Of a stretch of 5,941 bases of DNA, positions 1-5,769 are shown piece after piece; within the stretch, counting starts at the first letter, position 1; the number at the start of each line of letters is the position of its first letter. The stretch covers positions 1 to 5,941 of the forward strand of contig VFHF01000124.1 of NCBI GenBank assembly GCA_009392095.1, written 5' to 3'. Origin of the DNA: SAR202 cluster bacterium (GTDB lineage: Bacteria; Chloroflexota; Dehalococcoidia; Lucifugimonadales; UBA3495). The notes beneath the pieces were generated by a model, which was not told the DNA's origin, did no database searches, and saw nothing but the letters and a program-made list of their open reading frames with translations. A program made the translations under genes and the position numbers.

Positions 1-724
1 CCGGGCGAACGTCCGGTTCGATGGTCGTCTCTAGGTCTCCTTGATAGGCCAGGGTGCGGACCGGGGCTTTGGACGGACCCATGACCAACATTTTGAACAG
101 GTCTTTGCTCGAAGCCTTACGATGCATCCCGTAGCGCAAGACACGGACTCTACGGTCTATGAATCGGGCCGACTCTTGAATGACGATGTAGAGGTAAAGC
201 AGTCCGACCTGGATTGCGAGCAAGCCGTTCCTGCTGTATTTCCAGTAGACAAGACCGGCCCGCTTAGGCCTGATAATCAGAGGAACAACGAGGGCGATGG
301 CAGCGATCTTCAGGTAGGCCAGCGCAGCAGGTGTCCCGCCTATGTATCCACCCCATTTGCCTCCCAGACTGACGTCTTCCAGAGCGCCGTCAGACGGGAA
401 AATGGTGGACAGTACACCGATGGACATGGCAGCCAATGCGGTGGCGATGGTCCAACGGCGCCAATGGACACGGACTAGGTGCCGGTTGTAGCGGAGTGTA
501 ACGAGGGTCACGGCAACAAACAGGCCCACTGGTACCCAGCCGTAGCCAAGCACCTCTATGGCCCATTGACGTGCGTCATTGGAGAAGCCGAAGTACAGGC
601 CGACCGATAGACCAATAGCCAAAATGACTAATGCATCTACCAGTGATCCGGGGGCTCCGTGGATGAGATCATTTATCGATGGCGAACCAGGATTATCCCG
701 CTTACGCCCAACTGAACTGGCCAC
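1..724 (-). CDS. ftsK: Multi-pass membrane protein, probable N-terminus of FtsK/SpoIIIE DNA translocase (partial, runs off the left edge)
   Basis: This frame stays open from a GTG at 724 to the window edge, giving 241 visible residues and no stop. The GTG is preceded by GGAGG at 735-731 with a six-base spacer, the best ribosome site near it. A short polar N-terminus of about 28 residues leads into hydrophobic segments near residues 29-47, 61-77, 91-109, 134-152 and 167-183. A glycine-rich loop, GGKWGGYIGG (121-130), lies between the third and fourth, like the loop in the FtsK membrane domain. A basic cytosolic linker follows from about 187. FtsK-family proteins anchor at the septum through this domain and pump DNA with a C-terminal RecA-like motor; here the motor, Walker motifs and gamma domain lie outside the window. 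The identification therefore rests on topology, the loop and the position after RNase J. Another polytopic membrane protein remains possible. Confidence 0.6.
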   Translation of the reverse strand, partial: MASSVGRKRDNPGSPSINDLIHGAPGSLVDALVILAIGLSVGLYFGFSNDARQWAIEVLGYGWVPVGLFVAVTLVTLRYNRHLVRVHWRRWTIATALAAMSIGVLSTIFPSDGALEDVSLGGKWGGYIGGTPAALAYLKIAAIALVVPLIIRPKRAGLVYWKYSRNGLLAIQVGLLYLYIVIQESARFIDRRVRVLRYGMHRKASSKDLFKMLVMGPSKAPVRTLAYQGDLETTIEPDVRP

Positions 725-730
725 TATATC

Positions 731-735
731 CCTCC
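731..735 (-). promoter_or_regulatory. Ribosome binding site that sets the GTG start of the FtsK-like gene
   Basis: GGAGG is read on the minus strand six bases before the GTG at 724. No ATG lies between the RNase J stop at 776 and the first hydrophobic segment, so this site decides the start. It lies in the 51-bp gap after RNase J, which suggests independent initiation on a shared message. Confidence 0.65.
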
Positions 736-775
736 AGTGGCAGTCACTATGGCCGGTATCCGGCGAGTGGCTGGA

Positions 776-2443
776 TTAAACCTCCAAAACCACTGGAATT
801 ATCATAGGGGAACGGCGAACAGCGCCAGATATGAAGCTACGGGCAGTTTCTTTGACTTTTGTCTTTAAACCGCCGTTTTCGCTGTTTTCCTTGGTGCCAG
901 ACCAATTGCTGGCCAGTTCCTGTGCTACTGCCACGCTCAGTTCTTCAAAGAGAGTGCCCGTTTCCGATTCGTCTAGGAACCCGCTGGCCACTGCTGCAGG
1001 CTCACCAACGAGCTTGCCGCTACTTATATCCGTGGTCACTATGACCACCACCACACCGTCCTTAGACAGGCTCTTCCGCTCGCCTAACACCGGACTCTGG
1101 ATGTCCCGGGTGGTAAGGCCGTCTACGAAGATGGGGCCGGCGGAAACCCGCTCGTCCATGCGGGCGCCGTCTTCTGACAATTCAAGCACGTCGCCGTCTT
1201 CCATGACGAAGATCCCGTCTTTAGCCACGTCTAAGTCCCAGGCGAGTTGGGCATGGGCGGTCAGGTGGCGGTACTCACCGTGAACAGGCACGAAGTACTT
1301 CGGCCTCACCAGGCGCAGCACCAGCTTGAGTTCCTCTTGGCTGGCATGCCCGTGGACATGGACCGTCGCGATGCGGTCGTAGAGCACCTTGGCGCCTTGC
1401 CGAAGCAGATTGTCGATCGTATGACTGACTGGGAGTTCGTTGCCTGGGATGGGAGTGGCCGAGATCACCACGGTGTCTCCGGCCATTATATTTACGTCGC
1501 GGTGCTCCTGCTTGGCTATCCGGACCAGGGCTGAGGTCGGCTCTCCCTGGCTACCGGTGGTCATCAGCACCACTTTCTCCGGCGCAAGTTTTCTGGTTTC
1601 GGCCAGGGGAACCAACGTCCCCTCCGGCACCTTTAGATACCCCAGATCAGTGGCCACTTTCACTGTGTCCACCATGCTACGGCCTACTATGCTTACTTTT
1701 CGGCCGTGTTTGTCGGCGGCGTCCACTACCTGCTGGACCCTGGAAACCAACGACGCGAATGTGGCAACCAAAACCCGGCCTTCGGCCTCACCAATGGCCC
1801 GGTCCAACGCTTCCCCGACTACCCGCTCTGAAGTGGTGTATCCGGGAACCTCTGCGTAGGTGGAGTCGGAGCACAGCAGCAAAACGCCGTCGTCCCCGTA
1901 GTGCGACAGGGACGGCAGGTCAAAGATTCGCCCGTCCACGGGTGTGTGGTCAATCTTGAAATCGCCGGTGTGGATCACAGTACCCAGCGGGGTCCCGATG
2001 GCGATACCCATGGCATCCGGGATGCTATGACACACCCGAAACCAGGACACTTCGAACGCCTCCCCGATCTGATAGACAATGCCCGGGTCGATGGGGTTCA
2101 CCACCGAGTCGCGGGCCGCCCGCCGTTCTTTCAACTTGGCGGTTATCAGTCCGTGGGCCAAGCGCGGCGCATAGACCGGGCACTGAAGTTGCGGCAGGAT
2201 GAAAGGCAACGCCCCGATGTGGTCTTCGTGACCGTGAGTGATGAGGATGGCGCGGACCTTATCGACTCGTTCCTTCAAGTAGGAGATATCTGGGATGATC
2301 AGATCGACCCCAAACATTCCTTCCTCTGGGAATTGGACCCCACAATCGACGATTATGATGTCGTCTTCGTATTCCAGGGCCATCATGTTTTTGCCTATTT
2401 CCCCCAGGCCCCCCAGGGGAATGATGCGTAGCTGAGATGTCAA
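776..2443 (-). CDS. rnj: Ribonuclease J (metallo-beta-lactamase/beta-CASP 5'-3' exo- and endoribonuclease)
   Basis: The 555-residue protein has the normal RNase J length. RNase J matures and degrades mRNA and rRNA in the cytoplasm of bacteria that usually lack RNase E. The N-terminus carries the family signature GGLGEIGKNM (11-20). The zinc site is complete: HGHEDH at 70-75 (H70, H72, D74, H75), H139 in VCHSIPDA, D161 in HTGDF and H388 in PVHGE. The beta-CASP region includes SDSTYAEVPG (192-201), TGSQGEP (296-302) and the GHASQEE element (365-371). A C-terminal domain from about 450 ends in RRSPMIIPVVLEV, typical of RNase J. The start is TTG; the nearest ribosome-site match is AGGA at 2458-2455, eleven bases upstream, and no ATG or GTG in frame fits better. 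It begins 39 bp after the glycosylase gene ends, so the two are probably cotranscribed. The family is certain; the J1 versus J2 distinction is not meaningful here. Confidence 0.97.
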   Translation of the reverse strand: MTSQLRIIPLGGLGEIGKNMMALEYEDDIIIVDCGVQFPEEGMFGVDLIIPDISYLKERVDKVRAILITHGHEDHIGALPFILPQLQCPVYAPRLAHGLITAKLKERRAARDSVVNPIDPGIVYQIGEAFEVSWFRVCHSIPDAMGIAIGTPLGTVIHTGDFKIDHTPVDGRIFDLPSLSHYGDDGVLLLCSDSTYAEVPGYTTSERVVGEALDRAIGEAEGRVLVATFASLVSRVQQVVDAADKHGRKVSIVGRSMVDTVKVATDLGYLKVPEGTLVPLAETRKLAPEKVVLMTTGSQGEPTSALVRIAKQEHRDVNIMAGDTVVISATPIPGNELPVSHTIDNLLRQGAKVLYDRIATVHVHGHASQEELKLVLRLVRPKYFVPVHGEYRHLTAHAQLAWDLDVAKDGIFVMEDGDVLELSEDGARMDERVSAGPIFVDGLTTRDIQSPVLGERKSLSKDGVVVVIVTTDISSGKLVGEPAAVASGFLDESETGTLFEELSVAVAQELASNWSGTKENSENGGLKTKVKETARSFISGAVRRSPMIIPVVLEV

Positions 2444-2482
2444 CGTGTTCTTATTCCTAAATACGGATTGCCCGGCCGGCTC

Positions 2483-3292
2483 CTAGAAAAGGGTTAATTG
2501 CTCGGGCTGTGGTGCATCTTCTACGTTGACGGAGGATGTCTCAGCCGGAGCCGTAGAAACGGCTGCCTGGCCTGGGGCGTCCATAAAGGAGAACTGGGCT
2601 GGTTGCGGTGCTGCAGGCGCAGTAACGCCTGGCTCCATGCCGGCATCCTCTATTTTGCCTTCCAATATCTCCGAAATCGCTTTGAAGTCTTCTATCATTG
2701 TGGGCCTTAGCTCTTCCCGGCGCAACACCGCGGCTGGGTGGAGCACTGGAAAGATCTTTCGCCCGTCTTTCTCTCTTAGTTGTCCCCGGGCCTTGGTTAT
2801 GCCTTCGCCGGGGAAGTAACGCCCGAACGCGAAACGGCCCAATGTGACGATAAGTTTGGGGTTTACCAACTCTATCTGCCGGTCCAGGTATTTGGTGCAA
2901 GCGGCCATCTCCGCCGGGGCCGGGTCGCGGTTATCGGGGGGCCGGCATTTCACCATGTTGGCTATGAAAACATCTTCCCGGTTGGTCCCGATAGACCCCA
3001 ACAACCCGTCTAACAATTTTCCGGCAGGCCCAACGAATGGACGTCCTTGCCGGTCTTCGTGAAACCCTGGGGCTTCGCCGATGAACATCACTTCCGCTTG
3101 GGGGTTCCCTTCACCGGGGACAGCGTTATTGCGTCCTCCGGACAAAGGGCAATCGGTGCAATTTCTCACCAAGTGGGCGATCTGCTCAAGGGTGTTCATC
3201 GGACTAGGCCTCGATGCATCTGGGCCTGATTCCGGCGGGTTCTCTTCGTTAGACATCCCTTCGTTGAAAGCCCTGTCATTGGATGTGGTCAT
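2483..3292 (-). CDS. Family-4 uracil-DNA glycosylase with Fe-S cluster and a clamp-binding-like C-terminal tail
   Basis: This enzyme removes uracil, from cytosine deamination or misincorporation, from DNA and starts base excision repair. With the ATG at 3292 it has 269 residues. Family-4 motifs are clear: motif A GEAPG (72-76) followed by HEDRQGRPFVGPAG, and motif B HPAAVLR (185-191). Four cysteines at 45, 48, 116 and 132 fit the 4Fe-4S ligands of this family. The catalytic core covers about residues 36-212. It is flanked by a polar extension of about 32 residues, probably disordered, and by an Ala/Pro-rich tail of about 55 residues that ends in QLTLF, a match to the bacterial beta-clamp motif. 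An in-frame TTG at 3301 directly abuts GGGAGG (3307-3302) with no spacer, whereas the ATG at 3292 has a nine-base spacer, so I chose ATG. Met13 and Met32 are also possible starts but lack a better ribosome site. It is first in the apparent unit with RNase J. Confidence 0.95.
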   Translation of the reverse strand: MTTSNDRAFNEGMSNEENPPESGPDASRPSPMNTLEQIAHLVRNCTDCPLSGGRNNAVPGEGNPQAEVMFIGEAPGFHEDRQGRPFVGPAGKLLDGLLGSIGTNREDVFIANMVKCRPPDNRDPAPAEMAACTKYLDRQIELVNPKLIVTLGRFAFGRYFPGEGITKARGQLREKDGRKIFPVLHPAAVLRREELRPTMIEDFKAISEILEGKIEDAGMEPGVTAPAAPQPAQFSFMDAPGQAAVSTAPAETSSVNVEDAPQPEQLTLF

Positions 3293-3301
3293 GGTTTCCA
3301 A

Positions 3302-3307
3302 CCTCCC
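3302..3307 (-). promoter_or_regulatory. Ribosome binding site deciding the ATG start of the uracil-DNA glycosylase
   Basis: GGGAGG is read on the minus strand, nine bases before the ATG at 3292. The upstream in-frame TTG at 3301 would touch this site directly and cannot use it, so the shorter protein is preferred. Confidence 0.7.
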
Positions 3308-3432
3308 GGTTTGACTAGGTTAGCCAACTGGGGTGGACCGCCCTTATTCGGGGTTTCCGATGGCACCATTGAGCCAATCTGTTGGGAAAATGCGCCTGAA
3401 TCAAGTACTTTTTTACTCAGGGTCTACGCTTA

Positions 3433-3519
3433 TTAATTGTTCTCATAGGCATGGTATTTAACATTTTTCCCTTGTACATCTCTATAAACCTGAGTCTTGA
3501 AGACAAGGTGTCCCAACAT
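3433..3519 (-). CDS. Possible 28-residue small ORF, unrecognised
   Basis: An ATG at 3519 opens a frame of 28 codons ending in TAA. The peptide is polar and basic with aromatic residues, starting MLGHLVFKTQ and ending KYHAYENN; it has no signal peptide, membrane segment or cysteine motif. The sequence before the ATG gives only a weak ribosome-site match (TGGA). The frame stays open upstream to about 3588 with no better start. I do not recognise it. Chance is the simplest explanation in a 347-bp gap; conservation in relatives would be needed to accept it. Confidence 0.13.
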   Translation of the reverse strand: MLGHLVFKTQVYRDVQGKNVKYHAYENN

Positions 3520-3550
3520 AGCAAAAATCCAGCGGTGGGAAAACAAGACC

Positions 3551-3611
3551 GGAAAAGAGGCCCGAAGTGGTGTTCTTAAAACATTGGCTCACAACACCGC
3601 CGCCCCACTTC
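3551..3611 (-). terminator. Possible weak terminator after acpP (imperfect hairpin plus short T run)
   Basis: On the minus strand, GGTGTT (3598-3593) pairs with AACACC (3574-3569) around an 18-base loop. Beyond an eight-base one-sided bulge, GAAGT (3611-3607) pairs with ACTTC (3568-3564). A short T run (3556-3553) follows. The long loop, the bulge and the short T tract make it a poor intrinsic terminator, but it is the only candidate between the two transcription units. Confidence 0.25.
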
Positions 3612-3639
3612 CCACAGCCAGGTACCGTCCAACCCGCGT

Positions 3640-3897
3640 TTAGTCTGAGACGCCGTGCTCCTTAAGATAGGTCACAGCGTCGCTCACTGTCGCAATATTG
3701 GCAGCGTCCTCGTCAGGTATCTCCAACTGAGCATCGCCAGTGGAGAACTCTTCTTCAAACGCCATTATCAATTCGACCAGGTCTAGAGAGTCGGCATTCA
3801 GGTTCTCGATAAAGGAAGCGGTCTCAGTGACTTCGCCCTCTTCGACTCCCAACTTGTCGACCACGATGGTTTTTACTCTGTCATATACAGTGGTCAA
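3640..3897 (-). CDS. acpP: Acyl carrier protein
   Basis: This 85-residue acidic protein carries growing acyl chains on a phosphopantetheine arm during cytoplasmic type II fatty-acid synthesis. The attachment motif DSL is at 36-38 with Ser37 as the modified residue, inside NADSLDLVELIMAFEEEF, the recognition helix used by partner enzymes. Compared with E. coli ACP it has about five extra residues (STGDAQL, 52-58) in the loop after helix II, before EIPDEDA. The start is TTG at 3897, four bases after the nusB stop; AGGA at 3911-3908 is ten bases upstream and lies inside the end of nusB, so translational coupling is likely. The frame extends upstream to 3936, but those residues overlap nusB and do not look like ACP. 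FabD, two genes upstream, supplies its malonyl group. It is the last gene before a 347-bp gap. Confidence 0.96.
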   Translation of the reverse strand: MTTVYDRVKTIVVDKLGVEEGEVTETASFIENLNADSLDLVELIMAFEEEFSTGDAQLEIPDEDAANIATVSDAVTYLKEHGVSD

Positions 3898-3901
3898 TGA
3901 A

Positions 3902-4366
3902 TCATCTTCCTTCCGGCACGGGCTCAATGGCGGCAATCTCTCCCGACTCCAGTCCAGACATCGCGGATCCTAAGACCCCGTTGATGAACCGTACCGAACT
4001 TTCGCTGCCAAAGATTTTTGCCAACTCCACGGCCTCGTTGATGGCCGTCTTTCTGGGAGTCCCAGGGGTGTATATCAGTTCAAATAAGGCTATGCGCAGG
4101 ATATTGCGGTCTATCACCGACAATTGACTCACGGGCCACGCTGGAGCGTAGCGGGTGATCACGTGGTCCAGTCCCGAGCGGCTCTTTGATACGCCGCCTA
4201 GGAGCTCTTGGGCAAAGCCCATGGTGCTTTGCGGCAGCTCTTCTTCCTCGTCCAACCATTCCAACGGCGGGTCATTCCAGATACCCCGCACATCAGCAGC
4301 AAATAAAGATTGCAGCGCCACCGTTCTCGATTGTCGCCTTTGTTCTATGTATTTAACCCTAATCAT
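3902..4366 (-). CDS. nusB: Transcription antitermination factor NusB
   Basis: NusB binds boxA RNA with ribosomal protein S10 (NusE) and helps RNA polymerase read through rRNA operons. The 154-residue length fits the family. The all-helical fold is signalled by the N-terminal RRQSRTVALQSLFAAD (10-25). The most conserved C-terminal stretch is also present: IDRNILRIALFELIY (85-99), then TAINEAVELAKIFG (107-120), then SSVRFINGVLGS (123-134). An acidic insert, DEEEEL, occurs at 39-44, which may reflect lineage variation. The ATG at 4366 lies 25 bp after the fabD stop with no visible ribosome site, so it may depend on upstream translation. Its stop sits four bases before the TTG start of acpP. It sits between two fatty-acid genes, an unusual position discussed in the findings. 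Confidence 0.96.
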   Translation of the reverse strand: MIRVKYIEQRRQSRTVALQSLFAADVRGIWNDPPLEWLDEEEELPQSTMGFAQELLGGVSKSRSGLDHVITRYAPAWPVSQLSVIDRNILRIALFELIYTPGTPRKTAINEAVELAKIFGSESSVRFINGVLGSAMSGLESGEIAAIEPVPEGR

Positions 4367-4391
4367 GGGTCACTGATTAAAACCGAGCAGC

Positions 4392-5351
4392 CTAGGCTTC
4401 ATCTTCGGCCAGTTTCCGCATCGAAGTCGTATCTGACACGGTTGAAACTTTAACCCCTCGGTCGATTCTTTTTATTAGGCCTGCCAGCACTCCGCCGGAG
4501 CCAAACTCAACAAACTGGGTTACCCCAGAATCGACGAGATGACGGATGGAATCTTTCCACTGGACGCACTGGCAGAGACCATTCACCAACTCCGAGCGGA
4601 TTTCATCCGACGTGGACAACAGTCTGGAGTCGCAATTGCCAACTATTGGCATCTTAGGTTCTTTGAAATTCAGGGCCTGGACCGCATCGGCCAGACCTGA
4701 TGCTGCTTCAAACATCAGCGAGGAGTGGAATGCCCCGCTGACGGGCAGAGGTATCGTCTTCTTAGCGCCGCGGGCTGAAGCCAGGTCCATGGCCCGGGCC
4801 ACGGCGATCTTGTCGCCACTGATTACGATTTGGTCATCGGTGTTTATGTTCGCCAGTTCCACACCGGTCTCGTCGCAGATCTGGGCGAAGGCCAGTTCAT
4901 TCAGTCCCAGGATGGCCGCCATCGCCCCAGGGCGGTTGACCGCAGCTTGGTTCATCAGTTCGCCGCGCCTGCGGACCAGCTTGACTGCATCGGAAAAATC
5001 GATGACATCAGCCGCCACAAGAGAAGTGTACTCACCCAAACTATGGCCGGCGACGGCCTTGGCGTTCATTGCCTCCGAACCCCGCATCTCCTGCCAGGTC
5101 CGCCAAGCGGCAACACTCATCGTCATGATCGCCGGTTGGGAATTTGCGGTGTTCTGAAGGTCCTGAGCAGGCCCTTCAAATATCAAACGTGACAGTGGGA
5201 ATCCCAAACTGTCGTCAGATTCTTCAAAAGTTTCTCGTGCAGCACGGGAGGACTCGAATAGTTCTGTCCCCATACCTACACTTTGTGATCCTTGTCCTGG
5301 GAAAACGTAGGCTCGCTTGTTTACCTCTTCGGTACTCGTAGTTACCTCCAC
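4392..5351 (-). CDS. fabD: Malonyl-CoA:acyl carrier protein transacylase
   Basis: FabD transfers malonyl groups from malonyl-CoA to ACP, providing the extender unit for fatty-acid elongation. The 319 residues match the family's usual length of about 310. The oxyanion loop GQGSQ is at 19-23. The nucleophile elbow GHSLGEY (102-108) gives catalytic Ser104. Arg129 in RRRGELMNQA fits the residue that binds the malonyl carboxylate, and His209 in SGAFHSSLM is the catalytic histidine. The end contains QFVEFGSGGVLAGLIKRI, also typical. The start is GTG at 5351, the only usable start between an in-frame TAA at 5378 and the conserved region. It lacks an upstream ribosome site; instead GGAGG occurs at 5349-5345, overlapping the start codon. 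A five-codon ORF overlaps it (see findings). The gene lies 189 bp after rpmF and 25 bp before nusB. Confidence 0.97.
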   Translation of the reverse strand: MEVTTSTEEVNKRAYVFPGQGSQSVGMGTELFESSRAARETFEESDDSLGFPLSRLIFEGPAQDLQNTANSQPAIMTMSVAAWRTWQEMRGSEAMNAKAVAGHSLGEYTSLVAADVIDFSDAVKLVRRRGELMNQAAVNRPGAMAAILGLNELAFAQICDETGVELANINTDDQIVISGDKIAVARAMDLASARGAKKTIPLPVSGAFHSSLMFEAASGLADAVQALNFKEPKMPIVGNCDSRLLSTSDEIRSELVNGLCQCVQWKDSIRHLVDSGVTQFVEFGSGGVLAGLIKRIDRGVKVSTVSDTTSMRKLAEDEA

Positions 5352-5359
5352 CGGCTCAT
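5342..5359 (-). other. Five-codon ORF overlapping the fabD start
   Basis: An ATG at 5359 opens ATG AGC CGG TGG AGG TAA, a different frame from fabD, ending at 5342, just inside fabD. It covers the fabD GTG and contains the only strong Shine-Dalgarno-like sequence nearby. It could act in reinitiation or be coincidental; nothing shows that it is translated. Confidence 0.2.
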
Positions 5360-5382
5360 GCCGGTTTCTGACACCTTACGGA

Positions 5383-5402
5383 TTTTAGGGCTCGCCCTAA
5401 AA
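5383..5402. repeat. 20-bp near-perfect palindrome upstream of fabD
   Basis: On the plus strand TTTTAGGGC (5383-5391) and GCCCTAAAA (5394-5402) are exact reverse complements around a two-base centre (TC). It lies 31 bp before the fabD start. Neither orientation puts a T run after the stem (both put A residues there), so a terminator is unlikely. It could be an operator for a dimeric repressor, or an RNA hairpin with a CGAG or CTCG loop. No regulator is identified. Confidence 0.55.
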
Positions 5403-5507
5403 AAGTACAACCCGAAAACAAGTCCACTATTACCCTTTTTCTGTGCTTAGCGTACATAACTAGGCGTTTTGAGCCTGTGCCACACGGTCTCTGTCCTGCA
5501 GCATTCC

Positions 5508-5521
5508 CCTTCCTAGGAAGG
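5508..5521. repeat. 14-bp perfect palindrome after rpmF
   Basis: CCTTCCTAGGAAGG reads the same on both strands and begins about 20 bp after the rpmF stop. As RNA it could form a five-pair stem with a CTAG loop. No T run follows on the minus strand, so it is not a standard terminator. It may be an RNA processing or stability element, or chance. Confidence 0.35.
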
Positions 5522-5540
5522 TGTCTGCCTCTGGGACTAA

Positions 5541-5723
5541 CTAGACCGTCTCCTCTATGACCTGGCGTCCCCGGTAGAAACCACACTGAGGGCACACAAC
5601 ATGTGGCCTCTTGGCGGTCTGGCAACGTGGGCACAAAGACGGATGAATCGGACTAAGCCTATATGAGGCTATCCGGCGTCCCTTCCTAGCTCTGGTCAGT
5701 TTTTTTCTGGGTACCGCACCCAT
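5541..5723 (-). CDS. rpmF: 50S ribosomal protein L32
   Basis: L32 is a small zinc-ribbon protein of the large ribosomal subunit. All 60 residues fit: a basic N-terminal tail (AVPRKKLTRARKGRR, 3-17), then CPRC (31-34) and CPQC (44-47) as the four zinc cysteines, with the conserved GFYRGRQVI near the end. The four cysteines are all present, so this is the zinc-binding form rather than the cysteine-free paralogue seen in some bacteria. The ATG at 5723 has AGGA at 5738-5735, an eleven-base spacer. It is the first gene of the apparent rpmF-fabD-nusB-acpP unit. In many bacteria rpmF follows yceD and precedes plsX and fabH; neither neighbour is visible here. Confidence 0.96.
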   Translation of the reverse strand: MGAVPRKKLTRARKGRRIASYRLSPIHPSLCPRCQTAKRPHVVCPQCGFYRGRQVIEETV

Positions 5724-5745
5724 GATTAGTCACGTCCTTTTCCCT

Positions 5746-5769
5746 TGGTCATCACGCTGGTCAGTACGC
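5746..5769. repeat. Two-copy 12-bp tandem direct repeat in the rpmF leader
   Basis: On the plus strand TGGTCATCACGC (5746-5757) is followed immediately by TGGTCAGTACGC (5758-5769), matching at 10 of 12 positions. The core ACGCTGGT formed at the junction (5754-5761) recurs at 5783-5790. The repeats lie between the candidate promoter and the L32 ribosome site, where they could bind a regulator or shape the leader RNA. Confidence 0.5.

Larger units (their letters stand above)
3293..3639 (-). other. 347-bp intergenic region between acpP and the glycosylase gene
   Basis: No convincing gene lies here. Read on the minus strand, the first part after the acpP stop holds an imperfect hairpin that could be a weak terminator. 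The middle (about 3520-3400) is markedly AT-rich, as expected for a promoter and leader of the glycosylase-RNase J unit. I could not find a -35/-10 pair good enough to name. A 28-codon ORF at 3433-3519 is listed separately at low confidence. The region ends with the glycosylase ribosome site. Confidence 0.6.

Noticed and set aside
41..478. 145-codon plus-strand ORF at the left end
   Set aside because: It is antisense to the FtsK-like frame, which has a good ribosome site, a coherent membrane-protein pattern and no stop across 724 bases. The plus-strand peptide has no recognisable domain.
1901..2431. 176-codon plus-strand ORF, plus other plus-strand ORFs between 831 and 1959
   Set aside because: All lie antisense to RNase J, whose motifs are intact across the whole span. 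They are composition shadows of a GC-rich gene.
2541..2900. 119-codon minus-strand ORF inside the glycosylase
   Set aside because: It is an out-of-frame reading of the glycosylase gene. The glycosylase frame has all catalytic motifs and four cluster cysteines.
3405..3415. 11-base word GTACTTTTTTA that recurs in reverse orientation at 5398-5408, overlapping the fabD palindrome
   Set aside because: The shared word is mostly a T run and lies in AT-rich intergenic DNA. The two contexts share nothing else, so chance is the better explanation.
3293..3639. Riboswitch or T-box leader in front of the glycosylase unit
   Set aside because: I looked for conserved cores and paired elements and found only short, unremarkable stems.
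4546..5157. 203-codon plus-strand ORF opposite fabD
   Set aside because: It is antisense to fabD, which has all catalytic residues. The opposite-strand peptide has no family resemblance.
5356..5634. 92-codon minus-strand ORF spanning the end of rpmF and the gap before fabD
   Set aside because: Its first part is rpmF in a shifted frame and the rest is low-similarity intergenic sequence with no domain. It also has no ribosome site that would explain a start inside rpmF.
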